DNA of 64,000 bases from Siphonodentalium dalli (Eukaryota; Mollusca; Scaphopoda; Gadilida; Siphonodentaliidae): the NCBI GenBank assembly GCA_032622095.1, contig CP136061.1:235431815-235495814 (forward strand), in the 5' to 3' direction. The translations under genes and the position numbers were made by a program. Within the stretch, counting starts at the first letter, position 1; each line of letters begins with the position of its first letter. The notes beneath the pieces were generated by a model that saw only the letters and a list, made by a program, of their open reading frames with translations, was not told the origin of the DNA and did not search any database. Below, piece by piece: positions 10,350 to 20,174 of the stretch.

Positions 10350-10770
10350 CCAATACCTAAATAAGTGCCCTTTTCCGGAAGTTGTGCCCCCCTTGACCAT
10401 GGTTGCTTCCGGTGCTCCTGACTGCAATAAAGACCAGTGTAGAAGTTTCAAATTGGGAGAATGTTTTGGAGAAGTCATTTCTCCCTGTTTTGTTATTAGG
10501 GAGAAGTGTACTGTTATCAGGCAGGGAGAAGTAACAGTGGCTGTAGTTCAATTTACACCCCAACATCACCCTTCTATGATCCAAAATAAAGACTTATTCA
10601 ATGCAAGAACTAATTTTAAGACCATTATAATGTATAAGAGCACTGTTATAATGTTGGGATATATGCATACTGGTAAATGAAAGAAAAGTTACTTCTCACT
10701 GAGACAAAAATAGGGAGAAGTGGCATATTTTATGGAGAAGATTTCTCACAAGTCTCACTCCAGGTGCCTG
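10350..10770. repeat. Family K-related repeat, GGGAGAAGT-rich
   Basis: Shares TTTCAAATTGGGAGAA, TTAGGGAGAAGTG, CTGTTATCAG and CACCCTTCTATGAT with 41371-41520, and is related to the reverse complement of 58064-58258. A 133-codon open frame at 10279-10680 overlaps it but matches the repeat in other copies without conserved reading, so I do not call a gene. Confidence 0.55.
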
Positions 10771-10782
10771 GACTATAATGTC

Positions 10783-11026
10783 TTAACCCTTTGAGTGCCA
10801 GGGGCCGATCTCATCGGCCCTAAACCTACACAATAAGTCTGTTAAAGAATATAATAAAATATATTAAAATTGTAAAAAAACTGTAAAAAAAAAAAAAAAT
10901 TATTAAGCCAATGCATTCTCTTATATATGCGAGGCGACCTATGGTCGACTCGCATATATAAGAGAATGCATTGGCACAGGGTATATGGGTTGATACAAAA
11001 ATCGGACCTGGCACTCAAAGGGTTAA
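10783..11026 (+). mobile_element. Family B MITE, copy B3
   Basis: A complete copy with TTAA on both sides, the GGGCCGATCTCATCGGCCC hairpin, an A-rich spacer and one intact palindromic core at about 10907-10976. Confidence 0.92.
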
Positions 11027-11304
11027 TTCAGTAGAAAAATAGGAAAACTCTAAATATAGGGATCATTTTAAACATAATTATAATTAGTTCCTCATATGTG
11101 CAGAAGTGTTACTGTTCTTGATAGACAAATAGAGTTACACACCTTTGATAATAAGTGTAAACTTTGTAATGAGAACACAATCTTGACAAATTTCTAAGCC
11201 GGAGGGGACAGTTAGGTGTATAATATGATAGGTTGAATGACAGGTGGCGATCCGACATATAAATTATAGTTGGGTAAATGAAGCGTTATGCACAGATCAT
11301 TCAT

Positions 11305-11442
11305 ACTCGGAGTAATATGCTTGTCTACCTTGAGGGGACACATTTCTGTCAATGTAGAAGGTGTCACTATGAAATGAAATTATAGTAAATTACATCAGTT
11401 ATTATATACCAGTTAGTACCTGCTCCCAGCCATGTTACGGAT
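11305..11442 (+). repeat. Flank of tandem duplication, first copy
   Basis: About 135 bp (AGTAATATGCTTGTCTACCT through CATGTTACGGAT) recur at 11835-11972, exactly 530 bp downstream, each directly followed by an A element. Confidence 0.88.
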
Positions 11443-11812
11443 TTAACCCTTTACCCAACAAACCGCTGCAACAGCCTAAATTATCTTGGGTCTGTCTCAA
11501 TAAAACCATACAAATATGGATATCATTGGAACCGGCTCATTGACCACATTGTGATGGTTACAGTTATGCCCTGTGCCAATGCATTCTCTTATATATGCGA
11601 GTCGACCATAGGTCGCCTCGCATATATAAGAGAATGCATTGGCCTAAAAAAAATCCTTTTTTTACCATTTTTTCTTACATTCTTTAACAATTTTATAATT
11701 TTTAATGTGTTAAGCCAATGCATTCTCTTATATATGCGAGGCGACCTATGGTCGACTCGCATATATAAGAGAATGCATTGGCACAGGGCCGTTCTGTTGG
11801 GTAAAAGGTTAA
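11443..11812 (-). mobile_element. Family A MITE A4
   Basis: An inverted A copy with TTAA at both edges and both palindromic cores. The distal end is shortened between ACCCAACAAACCG and CTGCAACAGCC. It is the first of two A copies in a 530-bp tandem duplication. Confidence 0.88.
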
Positions 11813-11834
11813 ATGCGTATTTAGGAAGAATGAA

Positions 11835-12210
11835 ACTTGGAGTAATATGCTTGTCTACCTTGAGGGGACACATTTCTGTCAATGTAGAAGGTGTCACTAT
11901 GAAATGAAACGATAGTAAATTACATCAGTTATTATATACCAGTTAGTACCTGCTCCCAGCCATGTTACGGATTTAACCCTTTACCCAACAAACCGGCCAA
12001 AAACGGCCAAATAAAGTTGCAACAGCCTAAATTATCTTGGGTCTGTCTCAATAAAACCATACAAATATGGATATCATTGGAACCGGCTCATTGACCACAT
12101 TGTGATGGTTACAGCTATGCCCTGTGCCAATGCATTCTCTTATATATGTGAGTCGACCATAGGTCGCCTCGCATATATAAGAGAATGCATCGGCCTAAAA
12201 AAAATCTTTG
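11835..12210 (-). mobile_element. Second flank copy plus truncated family A MITE A5
   Basis: The duplicated flank (11835-11972) leads into a second A element starting TTAACCCTTTACCCAACA at 11973. It includes one palindromic core and stops in the spacer at about 12210. The remainder of A5 is missing, and a different repeat containing a hAT element follows. Confidence 0.85.
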
Positions 12211-12222
12211 CTCAATACACTG

Positions 12223-12573
12223 TAGGGCTGTAATGATACGATACTATTCGTGATACATTATCATCACTATGATACATAGGGTATCACAATACACTAAATT
12301 AGTGTTCTCAAATGATTTACTGCCTGAATTACCAGAACTGACATGTTTATAACTGGAGATAGAGTTAATTTTTAACTAAAATGCAGTGTAATAGTTAGCT
12401 AGACAAGCCATGTACACATATTAAATAGACATGTAAACTTGAGAGTACATTGCATGTTTTTCTCTTTTTCAAATGCCCATCTTCAGAAATGACTTGATTC
12501 CCAGCATCACAATATGAATGTGCAATTAGTGCATCGCATTACATTCAATTCACGATGAATCATTACAACCCTA
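12223..12573. mobile_element. hAT-like non-autonomous element, family hAT-1
   Basis: The 351-bp element begins TAGGGCTGTAATGAT and ends ATCATTACAACCCTA, a terminal inverted repeat with one mismatch over 15 bp. It is flanked by ATACACTG and ATATACTG, an 8-bp target duplication with one difference. TAGGG-type ends and 8-bp duplications are typical of hAT elements. Subterminal GATAC repeats are present. The same family occurs at 54615-54939. Confidence 0.85.
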
Positions 12574-12707
12574 ATATACTGCTGTGGATAAAGGTGTACT
12601 GATATAAAACATGCCAATCTATGGAATAATAAACAAAATGTGCCAAAATAAATGATGTTTTCTCCACAGATACCTACATGTCTGACCCAATAACAATATT
12701 TTGAAAA
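12574..12707 (-). repeat. Segment shared with the 4513-4656 insertion
   Basis: The reverse complement matches 4513-4640 at high identity, for example TTGTTATTGGGTCA, CTGTGGAGAAAACATCATTT and TTTATCCACAGCAGTATAT. It directly flanks the hAT-1 element in both places. Confidence 0.8.
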
Positions 12708-12867
12708 TCCAAATTTTGTTAAATAATATTTTTGTTTCCACTAAATGTTGTTTAATAGACAGTTTCAAAGACATATACAGAGCATATAATCCGCTCAAAA
12801 GACAAGACTATATTAAAGCATGACTTGATTTCCTATTTATATATGTCATGTTTTTGTTGAAATTTGA
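12708..12867. other. Unassigned AT-rich segment
   Basis: Lies between the shared segment and an E half element. No match elsewhere in the window was noticed. Confidence 0.4.
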
Positions 12868-12985
12868 TTCATATTCATTGATGGGAAAGGTTCAGATAAT
12901 ATGTTCAACAATTGACCTATGGTCGTTTGTGGAACAAATTATCTGAACATTTCCTACTCGTCAATGAGTATATAGAAAGGGTTAA
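12868..12985 (-). mobile_element. Family E partial copy
   Basis: Contains the E hairpin (GGTTCAGATAATATGTTCAA and ATTATCTGAACATTTCC) with centre GACCTATGGTC, then GTCAATGAGTATATAGAAAG and GGTTAA. The opposite end is missing. Confidence 0.7.
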
Positions 12986-13109
12986 ATGATACAAGCACGC
13001 TATCTTTAAGAGATTTCATAAAATGAAAAGTATGAATAACAAAGCATCTGTTAAAATGTGAACATACAACAAACATTGACAGAATTTAGCTCGCAAAAAG
13101 TCAAAATAC

Positions 13110-13565
13110 ATTTAACTTACAATTTGCTTTTGAATTCCCCCACCCGAATCGAAAAAGGTCAATAAATAACTGAACTACATTTATTTTTACGAGCATTATA
13201 TATGTCCCAGAAAGTCAAATTGAAGTCATAAAAAATAAAACTTCGAACACAACGTTCAGGTCCCGAACAAAAACTGTGCCATTTGTATTCATCAAAATTC
13301 TGGAACCAAAAACGGAATGTATGGAAAAGGTATATTGCGTTAATCTTAACATGAAACTATTAAAAAAATTCTTGCAGTGCTTTCTGTTTGTTTTAATCAT
13401 GAAAAGTATGTAGTACCATAAACATTTTAGAGCTCTAGATTTTCTTCCCATGATCTACATTTGCAATTTTTCACATGACCGCTGACTAAAAAAAATTGAA
13501 ATGGCACAAACAATAGAATCTAAAATTGATCAAATAATATAAGAAACAAAACACATATATTTAGA
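13110..13565. repeat. Dispersed repeat M, copy 2
   Basis: Collinear with 6150-6645 over most of its length, with shared blocks GCCATTTGTATTCAT and TATGTAGTACCATAAA. No conserved open frame is shared by the two copies. Confidence 0.6.
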
Positions 13566-13642
13566 GTTATATTAACAAAATTTGATCAGAAATCTTCTAA
13601 TTAGGTATGTTTTGAGATAATTCTTACCAAATTGTGCATACA

Positions 13643-14005
13643 TACAGTAATGCCCTAAATAATCAACTCCTTAACCCTTTGAGTGCCAGGTCCGATTTTT
13701 GTATCAACCCATATACCCTGTGCCAATGCATTCTCTTATATATGCGAGTCGACCATAGGTCGCCTCGCATATATAAGAGAATGCATTGGCTTAACAATTT
13801 TTTTTTTTTTTTTTTTTTTTTACAATTTTTTACAATTTTAATATATTTTATTATATTCTTTAACAGACTTATTGTGTAGGTTTAGGGCCGATAATATCGG
13901 CCCCTGGCACTCAAAGGGTTAATTACAGCAGAATTATGGATAATTTTTCAGAATTTAGTCGGAAATATGGCTTGTTGCCATTCATCGGAAAGCTTTCCGT
14001 GAGAG
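13643..14005. mobile_element. Family D MITE D4, split by B4 and lacking its right half
   Basis: The left arm begins TACAGTAATGCCCTAAATAA, is interrupted at its TTAA by a B element, resumes with ACAGCAGAATTATGGATAAT and stops at the hairpin centre (TTTCCGTGAGAG). The right arm is absent. Confidence 0.85.
13671..13922 (-). mobile_element. Family B MITE B4, inserted in D4
   Basis: A complete B copy in reverse orientation with TTAA at both edges, a long T-rich spacer (a 23-base T run near 13798) and one palindromic core. It occupies the TTAA in the D sequence CTCCTTAACCACAG. Confidence 0.92.
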
Positions 14006-14186
14006 TTAATAGAACAGTCCATGCAGAGGTGCTGGACTCAGCGGTGCAGAGGTAGCATATTCCCCTCTTGCCCTGACTTCAAGGGAGCTTCATAGAATGT
14101 AAAAATATTTCAAATATCAAAGAAGAAGTTATTTTTTTGAAACAATATACTAGTATATTATTCTGACAGTTCTATGAGCTGGGTAC

Positions 14187-14454
14187 TTAACTCTTTGCTA
14201 AATGTATTCTTCCACTAAGTTACAAAAGTATACATTGGGAATAGTCTATTATTCATTTGGAGGGGTGTTCAGGAAAAAAAGAGCTGACGACAAACAGACG
14301 AAAAGATAATACAAGTGCATAAGGATTCATACTCGATGGTGGGATCTGTTCAGATAATAAGTTTAATAAACGACCTATGGTTTGTTGAACTTAATATCTG
14401 AACATTTCCAAAGGCAATTACTCATCAATGAGTATGTAGTATAGAAAGGATTAA
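14187..14454 (-). mobile_element. Family E MITE, full copy E5
   Basis: TTAA at both edges, TATTATTCATTTGGAGGGGT on the left side and a hairpin with centre CGACCTATGG between AAGTTTAATAA and TTGTTGAACTT. It ends CATCAATGAGTATGTAGTAT then AGAAAGGATTAA. Confidence 0.82.
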
Positions 14455-15033
14455 AAATGTCTAAAACATCCTGTTTGAATGCCACAATTTTTTCTTTTTA
14501 GGATGTATTCTTTACCTCTGACTATAAAGTGTGCCATTTGCTGGAAGTTCTCCCCAACCCCTCACTGCCCTTTATTGCAAACTGTACTTCGTGCCCCCCC
14601 CCCCCTCCCTGTACCAGATGTGCCCCCTTGGTTAAGGGCAGGAGGAGCATGAGCCCGCCTCCAACAGCCCTGCTTGGACACTCCTGATTGCTTCTGGTAC
14701 TCCTGCATCGGAAACCTATCTAGATAAGAGATTTCTCATGTGATATGATGGGGTTAATTACTTGTGATAACATGACAGGTATGCATCGACCTCACTCTAT
14801 AACTTTAAAAGGGGTTAAATACCTGCAGTGGGTAGACATTGTCACCCCAGAGATCAGACATTCAAATCATTCGCCCAATTATATCAACTCATACAAAGCT
14901 CATCGTTATCCACATCAAACTAAATCAGGCGGCAAACCCAGCAAATAATCACACTCATTCTCCCACTACCTTGCGGGACAAAGCTCACAGGTATCTGATG
15001 ATAAATTCACAAAGCACAGCCAGTAGTAAACAC
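14455..15033. other. Unassigned sequence with C-rich tract
   Basis: A C-rich, GC-elevated block at about 14540-14705 resembles diffuse interspersed repeat sequence. No clear gene is seen. Confidence 0.4.
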
Positions 15034-15260
15034 CTGTATTCTGGTCCCCGTTGAGAGCCTCAGCAGCCCACATTGTTGTGGCAGTCTGTGCATATTGATG
15101 AGTAGGTAGGCGGAGCATGTGGGACAGTTGGCTGGTGAATGGGGATTGAATTGTATGCCAGAGTCTGTGAAGCATTGCAGGGCCATACACTGTTATAATA
15201 GCATCACAGCTGGTGGCAGAGAACACTGTAGCACACTCCATGATATATTGCATGGGGCAA
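15034..15260 (-). CDS. Candidate internal coding exon, unassigned
   Basis: On the minus strand a 227-bp segment is open in one frame. It is preceded by GGTAACAG (acceptor-like AG after 15261) and ends AATACAG before GTGTTTA (donor-like GT). The base composition is nearer 50% GC than the surroundings. The predicted residues (for example SATSCDAIITVYGPAMLHRL) look protein-like, but I recognise no family. The upstream polypyrimidine tract is weak. Part of the exon start is repeated at about 15297-15335. It could be chance or an unrecognised repeat. Confidence 0.25.
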
Positions 15261-15872
15261 CTGTTACCAGGTTAACCCATCAATGCTAAGGTAAACCTGT
15301 TATCGTGCTATGATCTATTGCATTGGCCAACTGTTTATACAACATTAACCTCAAGATGTTAAAGACACTACATGAAACACCAACTCAGTGCTGTGTCCTC
15401 GTCATGGTTCGAAATTTAGATTCACAATGGAACATTTTGTGGATAGGGTTTAGTATAATGAATTATCCAATGCAGAAGGCTTCATGATGCCTCTCTGAAG
15501 GATAATTAAGTTCAGACACATCTGAGTTCAACTATATCTTTCATACAGGACACAAACAGTTAAATTAAGGACTGTGGATTCTCAAATTATAGAACAGGAA
15601 GTAGTATCATGAACACTGGAAACACAATATTATTTACTTCAAAACTCACTTTTTAAAGAAATAACAGTAAAATGTTTCATTTTACCAAATTTAGTTCATA
15701 ACAATTGAAGACTTACTGGTAGTATATTGACAAAAAAATTCTCTGTAGAATTTTTTTTTTTTTATAAATATAAAATATTTTCACCTGAGCACGTTTACCT
15801 CAGAGATAGGCAACTTTAAATTGGAGACTGCCAATTTGGGGATATATACATTTAAAAATTATATATAGAGGA
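15261..15872. other. Unassigned AT-rich sequence
   Basis: A 35-40 bp stretch near 15297-15335 repeats the adjoining candidate exon start. Otherwise I recognise nothing. Confidence 0.45.
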
Positions 15873-16198
15873 TCTCACATGAGTTTCTATTTTATACGGA
15901 ATTTATCAACCGAGTACACTAAATTCGATTTGAGCCGAGGTTTACCGAGGCTCAAATAGAATTTAGAGGACGAGGTTGATAAATTACGTATAAAATAGGA
16001 CGAGTGTGAGATACCTTTTATCACATGATCAAATAAACCCGAAGCAACGCGAAATATTCATCGATAACAACAATCATAAACTACAGCGATCGCAAGTTAT
16101 TTGAAGAACGCCGTGACGTCATCGCACGCGCTGATATTAAACGTGTCTATTACCGATAATTATGAAACTGCTTTTATGGCCAAATTATGTGATAAAAA
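15873..16198. repeat. Inverted-repeat element or pair of hairpins
   Basis: At 15873-16012 there are inverted arms of about 65 bp (CTATTTTATACGGAATTTAT against ATAAATTACGTATAAAATAG) around AAATTCGATTTGAGCCGAGG. Immediately after, TTTTATCACATGATC at about 16015 pairs with ATTATGTGATAAAA at about 16185-16198. The inner part carries a TGACGTCA palindrome at 16114-16121. It is probably a non-autonomous palindromic repeat. No target duplication was resolved. Confidence 0.6.
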
Positions 16199-17483
16199 TT
16201 GATATTATTTAGCCAAAACGCACATATTAGTGATGATTATTTCAATATTTCTATACATAGACGTTTATCTGATATTTCCCAAAAATTTAGTATCTATAGT
16301 CCTCAATCTGTATTTTGGGACATGGGAAGGACGGAACCAAAGTTTTAAAACATATTCAGGTATCACTATCTATAAATATAACTTGGCAAAATTTCAAGTG
16401 ACCAAGACTGTGAGTGAGTGATATTATTTAGTCCCAAGACCCAAGATAGTGTACAGGAATGGTTCATCATACTAGTGACTTATTTCATTGTGGTCCTATT
16501 AATCTGATGACTCTAATTAGTCCATGCCTCCACAGGCCTACACATTTAAGGCGAACAACCGTTCAGTTCGCCTAAAGGTTACCTAAAATGAAAATGCCAC
16601 TACGAAAAACAGATCGTGCCAAAGTTTTCTGTTGTTCTCATGATCACTGATTCTCTTCTTAATTATTGCTCAATCAACTTCTAAAATGAGACATTCAAAA
16701 TGCTTAGTTCAATGAGTTGTCTGTTACTAGTTAATGATGCCAGTTGTAGTAACAGTTTGTGTAACTCTTCTGGCTGGAAAAAATAGGTTACACATAATTT
16801 TTAAATCTGCAGGCCTGCCTCCAGGTAATTTTACCATTTGCATGCGACTTCTATTCGTTACACTAGGTTCTTTAATGTGCACACATTGTTGCACATGGGG
16901 CAGCCATTAATCCAATCCAATCGGACTTTGTGCTAGCATAAATTCATCCTTGGACATGACACTATTAAGAGAAAAGAGGTTGAAACTTCACCAAGAATTT
17001 TTTTCGATCAGCACGTTTATAGATGTGTCTGAAATATTTTTGCTTATGAAATCATCTTAAGAGCAATGATCATGACATCGATGATTGTTTCATGACACTC
17101 CCAGTATTGGAAATACAAATATTGTTTGTGTTCAAATAATTGACCATGTATAAACTACTGACCGCGTCCATTTAGCGTTATACAGATTAAGTTTGTATTG
17201 AGACTTCTCACGGAAAAACGATACAATACGCTTTGTTATATTCCTATTGTTTTGATATTACATTTCTCACTTTTTTTTCACTGGAGTAGAACTTTTCTCG
17301 ACAGAGCTAGACATCATTGAATCATCATTGTTGAACCCGATTGAATTGATCAGTAATACAAATATTGTATTGCTACAATGCCGGGTCATTTCAAGCCTTA
17401 CACGGGTCAGTGTGGCAACTCTATTCATATCCTTAAATGATCATTTCGTATCTGGTCATACCCGGCTATGTGGGAATAGTACC
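16199..17483. other. Unassigned stretch
   Basis: No gene recognised. A small hairpin (AGGCGAAC/GTTCGCCT) lies at about 16548-16575. The rest is moderately complex AT-rich DNA. Confidence 0.45.
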
Positions 17484-17960
17484 TTAATTCTTTCTATACT
17501 AAATACTCATTGATGACTAGTTACCTTGGGAAATGTTCAGATAATAAGTTCAACAAACAAAGTTGTTTTGTTGAACTTATTATCTAAACATACAGTAATG
17601 CCCTAATTAATCTACTCCATAACCATAGCAGAATTGTGGGTAACTTTTCAGGATTTAGTCGGAAATATGGCTTGTTGCAATTCATCGGAAAGCTCTCGGG
17701 GAGAGCTTTCCGATGAATGGCAACAAGCCATATTTCCGACTAAATCCTGAAAAGTTACCCATAATTCTGCTGTGGTTATGGAGTCGATTAATTAGGGCAT
17801 TACTGTATCCCACCAATGAATATGAATTCTTCTGCACTTATATTATCATTGTCTATGGCTGTTGTCTGCTCATAACATCCCTCCAAATGAATAATAAGAC
17901 CATTCTAATGTATTCGTTTATAACTTAATGGGAGAATCCATTTAGTATAGAAAGAGTTAA
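17484..17960 (+). mobile_element. Family E MITE E6, host of nested D5
   Basis: Ends TTAATTCTTTCTATACTAAA and TTTAGTATAGAAAGAGTTAA with TTAA at both edges. The central hairpin (AAGTTCAACAAAC/TTTGTTGAACTTATT) is intact. The right half is interrupted just after it by a full D element at 17591. Confidence 0.88.
17591..17807. mobile_element. Family D MITE D5, nested in E6
   Basis: A complete 217-bp palindrome with TACAGTAATGCCC and GGGCATTACTGTA ends and the CTCTCGGGGAGAG centre. The flanking E sequence (CTAAACA before, TCCCACCAATGAA after) rejoins across a single TA. Confidence 0.92.
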
Positions 17961-18758
17961 TGGGTGTACAGGATGGTGGAATCACAAAGGGGCAGGGGGG
18001 GGGGGGGAATATCCAGATGGGCACTCTTCCAAATGAAAGTTATGTAGATGTTCATGTGTCAGCCAAGGACAAGGGGGCTGGAGCCCTTGCATTCCCCTTG
18101 TTCCACTGCCCCTGATGACCTTCCTCAGCACTATACTGTAGGGACTGGAATGCAACGAAACTTCTCATGATTATGATAATTTTTTAGGCAGGGGAAACAG
18201 GTCCAGTACTGTATACATAAATCACCTATGTGGCAGGAAAATAAACCAAGTATTATTTTTATAGCCACCAACTGTCCACGAAATTACAGATTTTGATATT
18301 TATATGAGGATGTCGTATTTCGTTTTGACGTGACAACATGGTATGTCAAGTCTGTCGGCTGGTAAGACGAGCAGCCCATATGTAACGGGAGAACACAAAA
18401 CACACCATTTATGTGCATATCTGGCTGAGCTTTTGAGGAAGGTAGATTAACGATACCGAGATGTCACTTATTCTGTCACGGATTTCTCGGTATTAATGTC
18501 ATGAGAATGATGGCATAGGCGTCAAAATATCAATACAATCCAAACAGATCATTTACGATACAATACCTGGCTGCATTTAATGCCTCTGGTGCAAGACATG
18601 CATTATTACAAATTTTAACATGACCTTGACCAAAAATTGGGCTTTCAAAACACAATGCCTATACTGGTATATAAATTTGTGAGATAAATTTTAGTGTAAA
18701 AAGGTAAGTGGTGATGATTTGCGTAATTGATATTCAAGAAACTTCTGTTCATTCTTTA
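17961..18758. other. Unassigned stretch with a complex island
   Basis: A G run occurs at about 17996-18007. From about 18290 to 18560 the sequence is repeat-free and complex, with inverted phrases such as CGATACCGAGATGTCAC and GTCACGGATTTCTCGGTATT, so it is a candidate non-coding conserved element. No gene is recognised. Confidence 0.35.
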
Positions 18759-19093
18759 TTAACCCTTTGGCGAGTAGAACGACATATATGTCGTCTATCG
18801 GTTGAGGAGTAGAACGACATATATGTCGTTTCAGGAAGTGTTATTTTACGTAGACATAACTTCAATAAATCATCTGATTTATAAATGATTTGTATAGGAG
18901 TTATTTTGATTAATATAATGTGCCAAATGTATAAGTGCAATCGATTATGATAACACACGTTAACAAAAAATGCACATACATTAAAACGAATTATTTTGAC
19001 CCGAACTTGTTAATAATTATTGCTATGACGTTGACATTAAATTTACTCATGACGTCATGTATATGACGTTACAGATACTCTCCAAAGGGTTAA
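18759..19093. mobile_element. Family N piggyBac-like MITE
   Basis: TTAA-flanked 335-bp element with ends TTAACCCTTTGGCGAG and CTCTCCAAAGGGTTAA. Near the left end it carries two copies, 35 bp apart, of the perfect 16-bp palindrome ACGACATATATGTCGT (18779-18794 and 18814-18829). The right side carries CATGACGTCATG. It has no transposase and appears once in the window. Confidence 0.8.
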
Positions 19094-19235
19094 GGTGATG
19101 CCAAGTGGCTGATTGAAACAGAACTGATGAAGACACTGAACATTTTTTATCCATTTACTAAGAAGTATAACGTTCTGATATATATGCTCAATGACAAGTC
19201 ATAGACACTTGGTCTGAATCATTAAGATCAACAAA

Positions 19236-19495
19236 CTCCTAAAAGTACAGAGAATGTGACCTAAATGTACGGAAAAGGTACCATACAAACATAAGTACAG
19301 AGGAAGTTACCTACATTAAATGTACTGCCAACGTATACACATAAAGTACAGATAAATTTACCTAAATGCACTGAGAAGGTGCATAAGTACAAAGGAAGTT
19401 AACTATAAAATGTACTGATAAGGTATATACATATTAAAGTGCAGAGGAAGTTTATACCATAACCAAAATGTAATGACAAGGTACAAATATAACAG
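19236..19495. repeat. Degenerate tandem repeat, about 55-62 bp unit
   Basis: Recurring words AAGTACAGAGGAAGTTACCT and AAATGTACTGA.AAGGTA alternate four to five times with drift. Old tandem array. Confidence 0.65.
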
Positions 19496-19677
19496 GATAC
19501 AGCAAAGTGGTAAATTTACAAGAAACCAGCCAAGATTATGACAATAAATTGAATTAGACTAGCTGATCCTGAGAAATATTGTTTTTTATTCTGTTTGCCC
19601 TCCTAGTTATTACAGAGGGACGGAATGGTGTATATCTGATCATATATACTGCAGCAAATTACAACCTACTACGGTAT

Positions 19678-20124
19678 CAAGCCTGAATTTAGTGTGTCTG
19701 ACATTTGCAGAGTGAGGTCCCCAGAGGGTGAATTTAGTGATGCTATCCTGCACAGTGGGCTGGGCTAGCATCACCAAAATCACCCTCTGGGGCCTCATTC
19801 TGATTAAGCCTCATCTTCTGAGAAGTTTCTATAGTCTCCAATTAACATTGTTTTTAGTTACTGTTTCCCTTCTGTTCAGTTTCTATATCCTCTAAATTTC
19901 AGAAGATAATTATGCATAATCCAGGTGACTAATGGGTGAACATCACCAACTTCAACTGGGGAACTTCAATTTGATCCTATGTCACCCACAGTGTAGGCTT
20001 AAGCAGAATGAGGTCGCCAGAAGGTGAATATAGTGATGCTAGCCCACTGTGTGGGATAGCATCACTAAATTAACCCTCTTGGGACCTCATTCTGCAAATA
20101 TCAGACATACAAAATTCAGACTTG
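19678..20124. mobile_element. Family F long form, F-a
   Basis: Begins CAAGCCTGAATTTAGTGTGT and ends AAAATTCAGACTTG. Each end carries a hairpin built on GAGGTCCCCAGAGGGTGAAT and its complement. The middle 200 bp (CCTCATCTTCTGAGAAGTTT, GGGTGAACATCACCAACTTC) is shared with copies at 43390 and 46662. The flanks TACGGTAT and TACAGTAA match at six of eight positions, a possible decayed 8-bp duplication. Confidence 0.78.
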
Positions 20125-20152
20125 TACAGTAATAATACATGGGTTAAGGATA

Positions 20153-20174
20153 TACAGTAATGCCCTAAATAATG
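20153..20174 (+). mobile_element. Solo family D terminus
   Basis: TACAGTAATGCCCTAAATAA followed by unrelated sequence. Only the outermost D end remains. Confidence 0.7.

Noticed and set aside
10279-10680. 133-codon open frame
   Set aside because: It overlaps the K-type repeat and a neighbouring low-complexity segment. The other K copies do not preserve the frame and no domain is recognisable.
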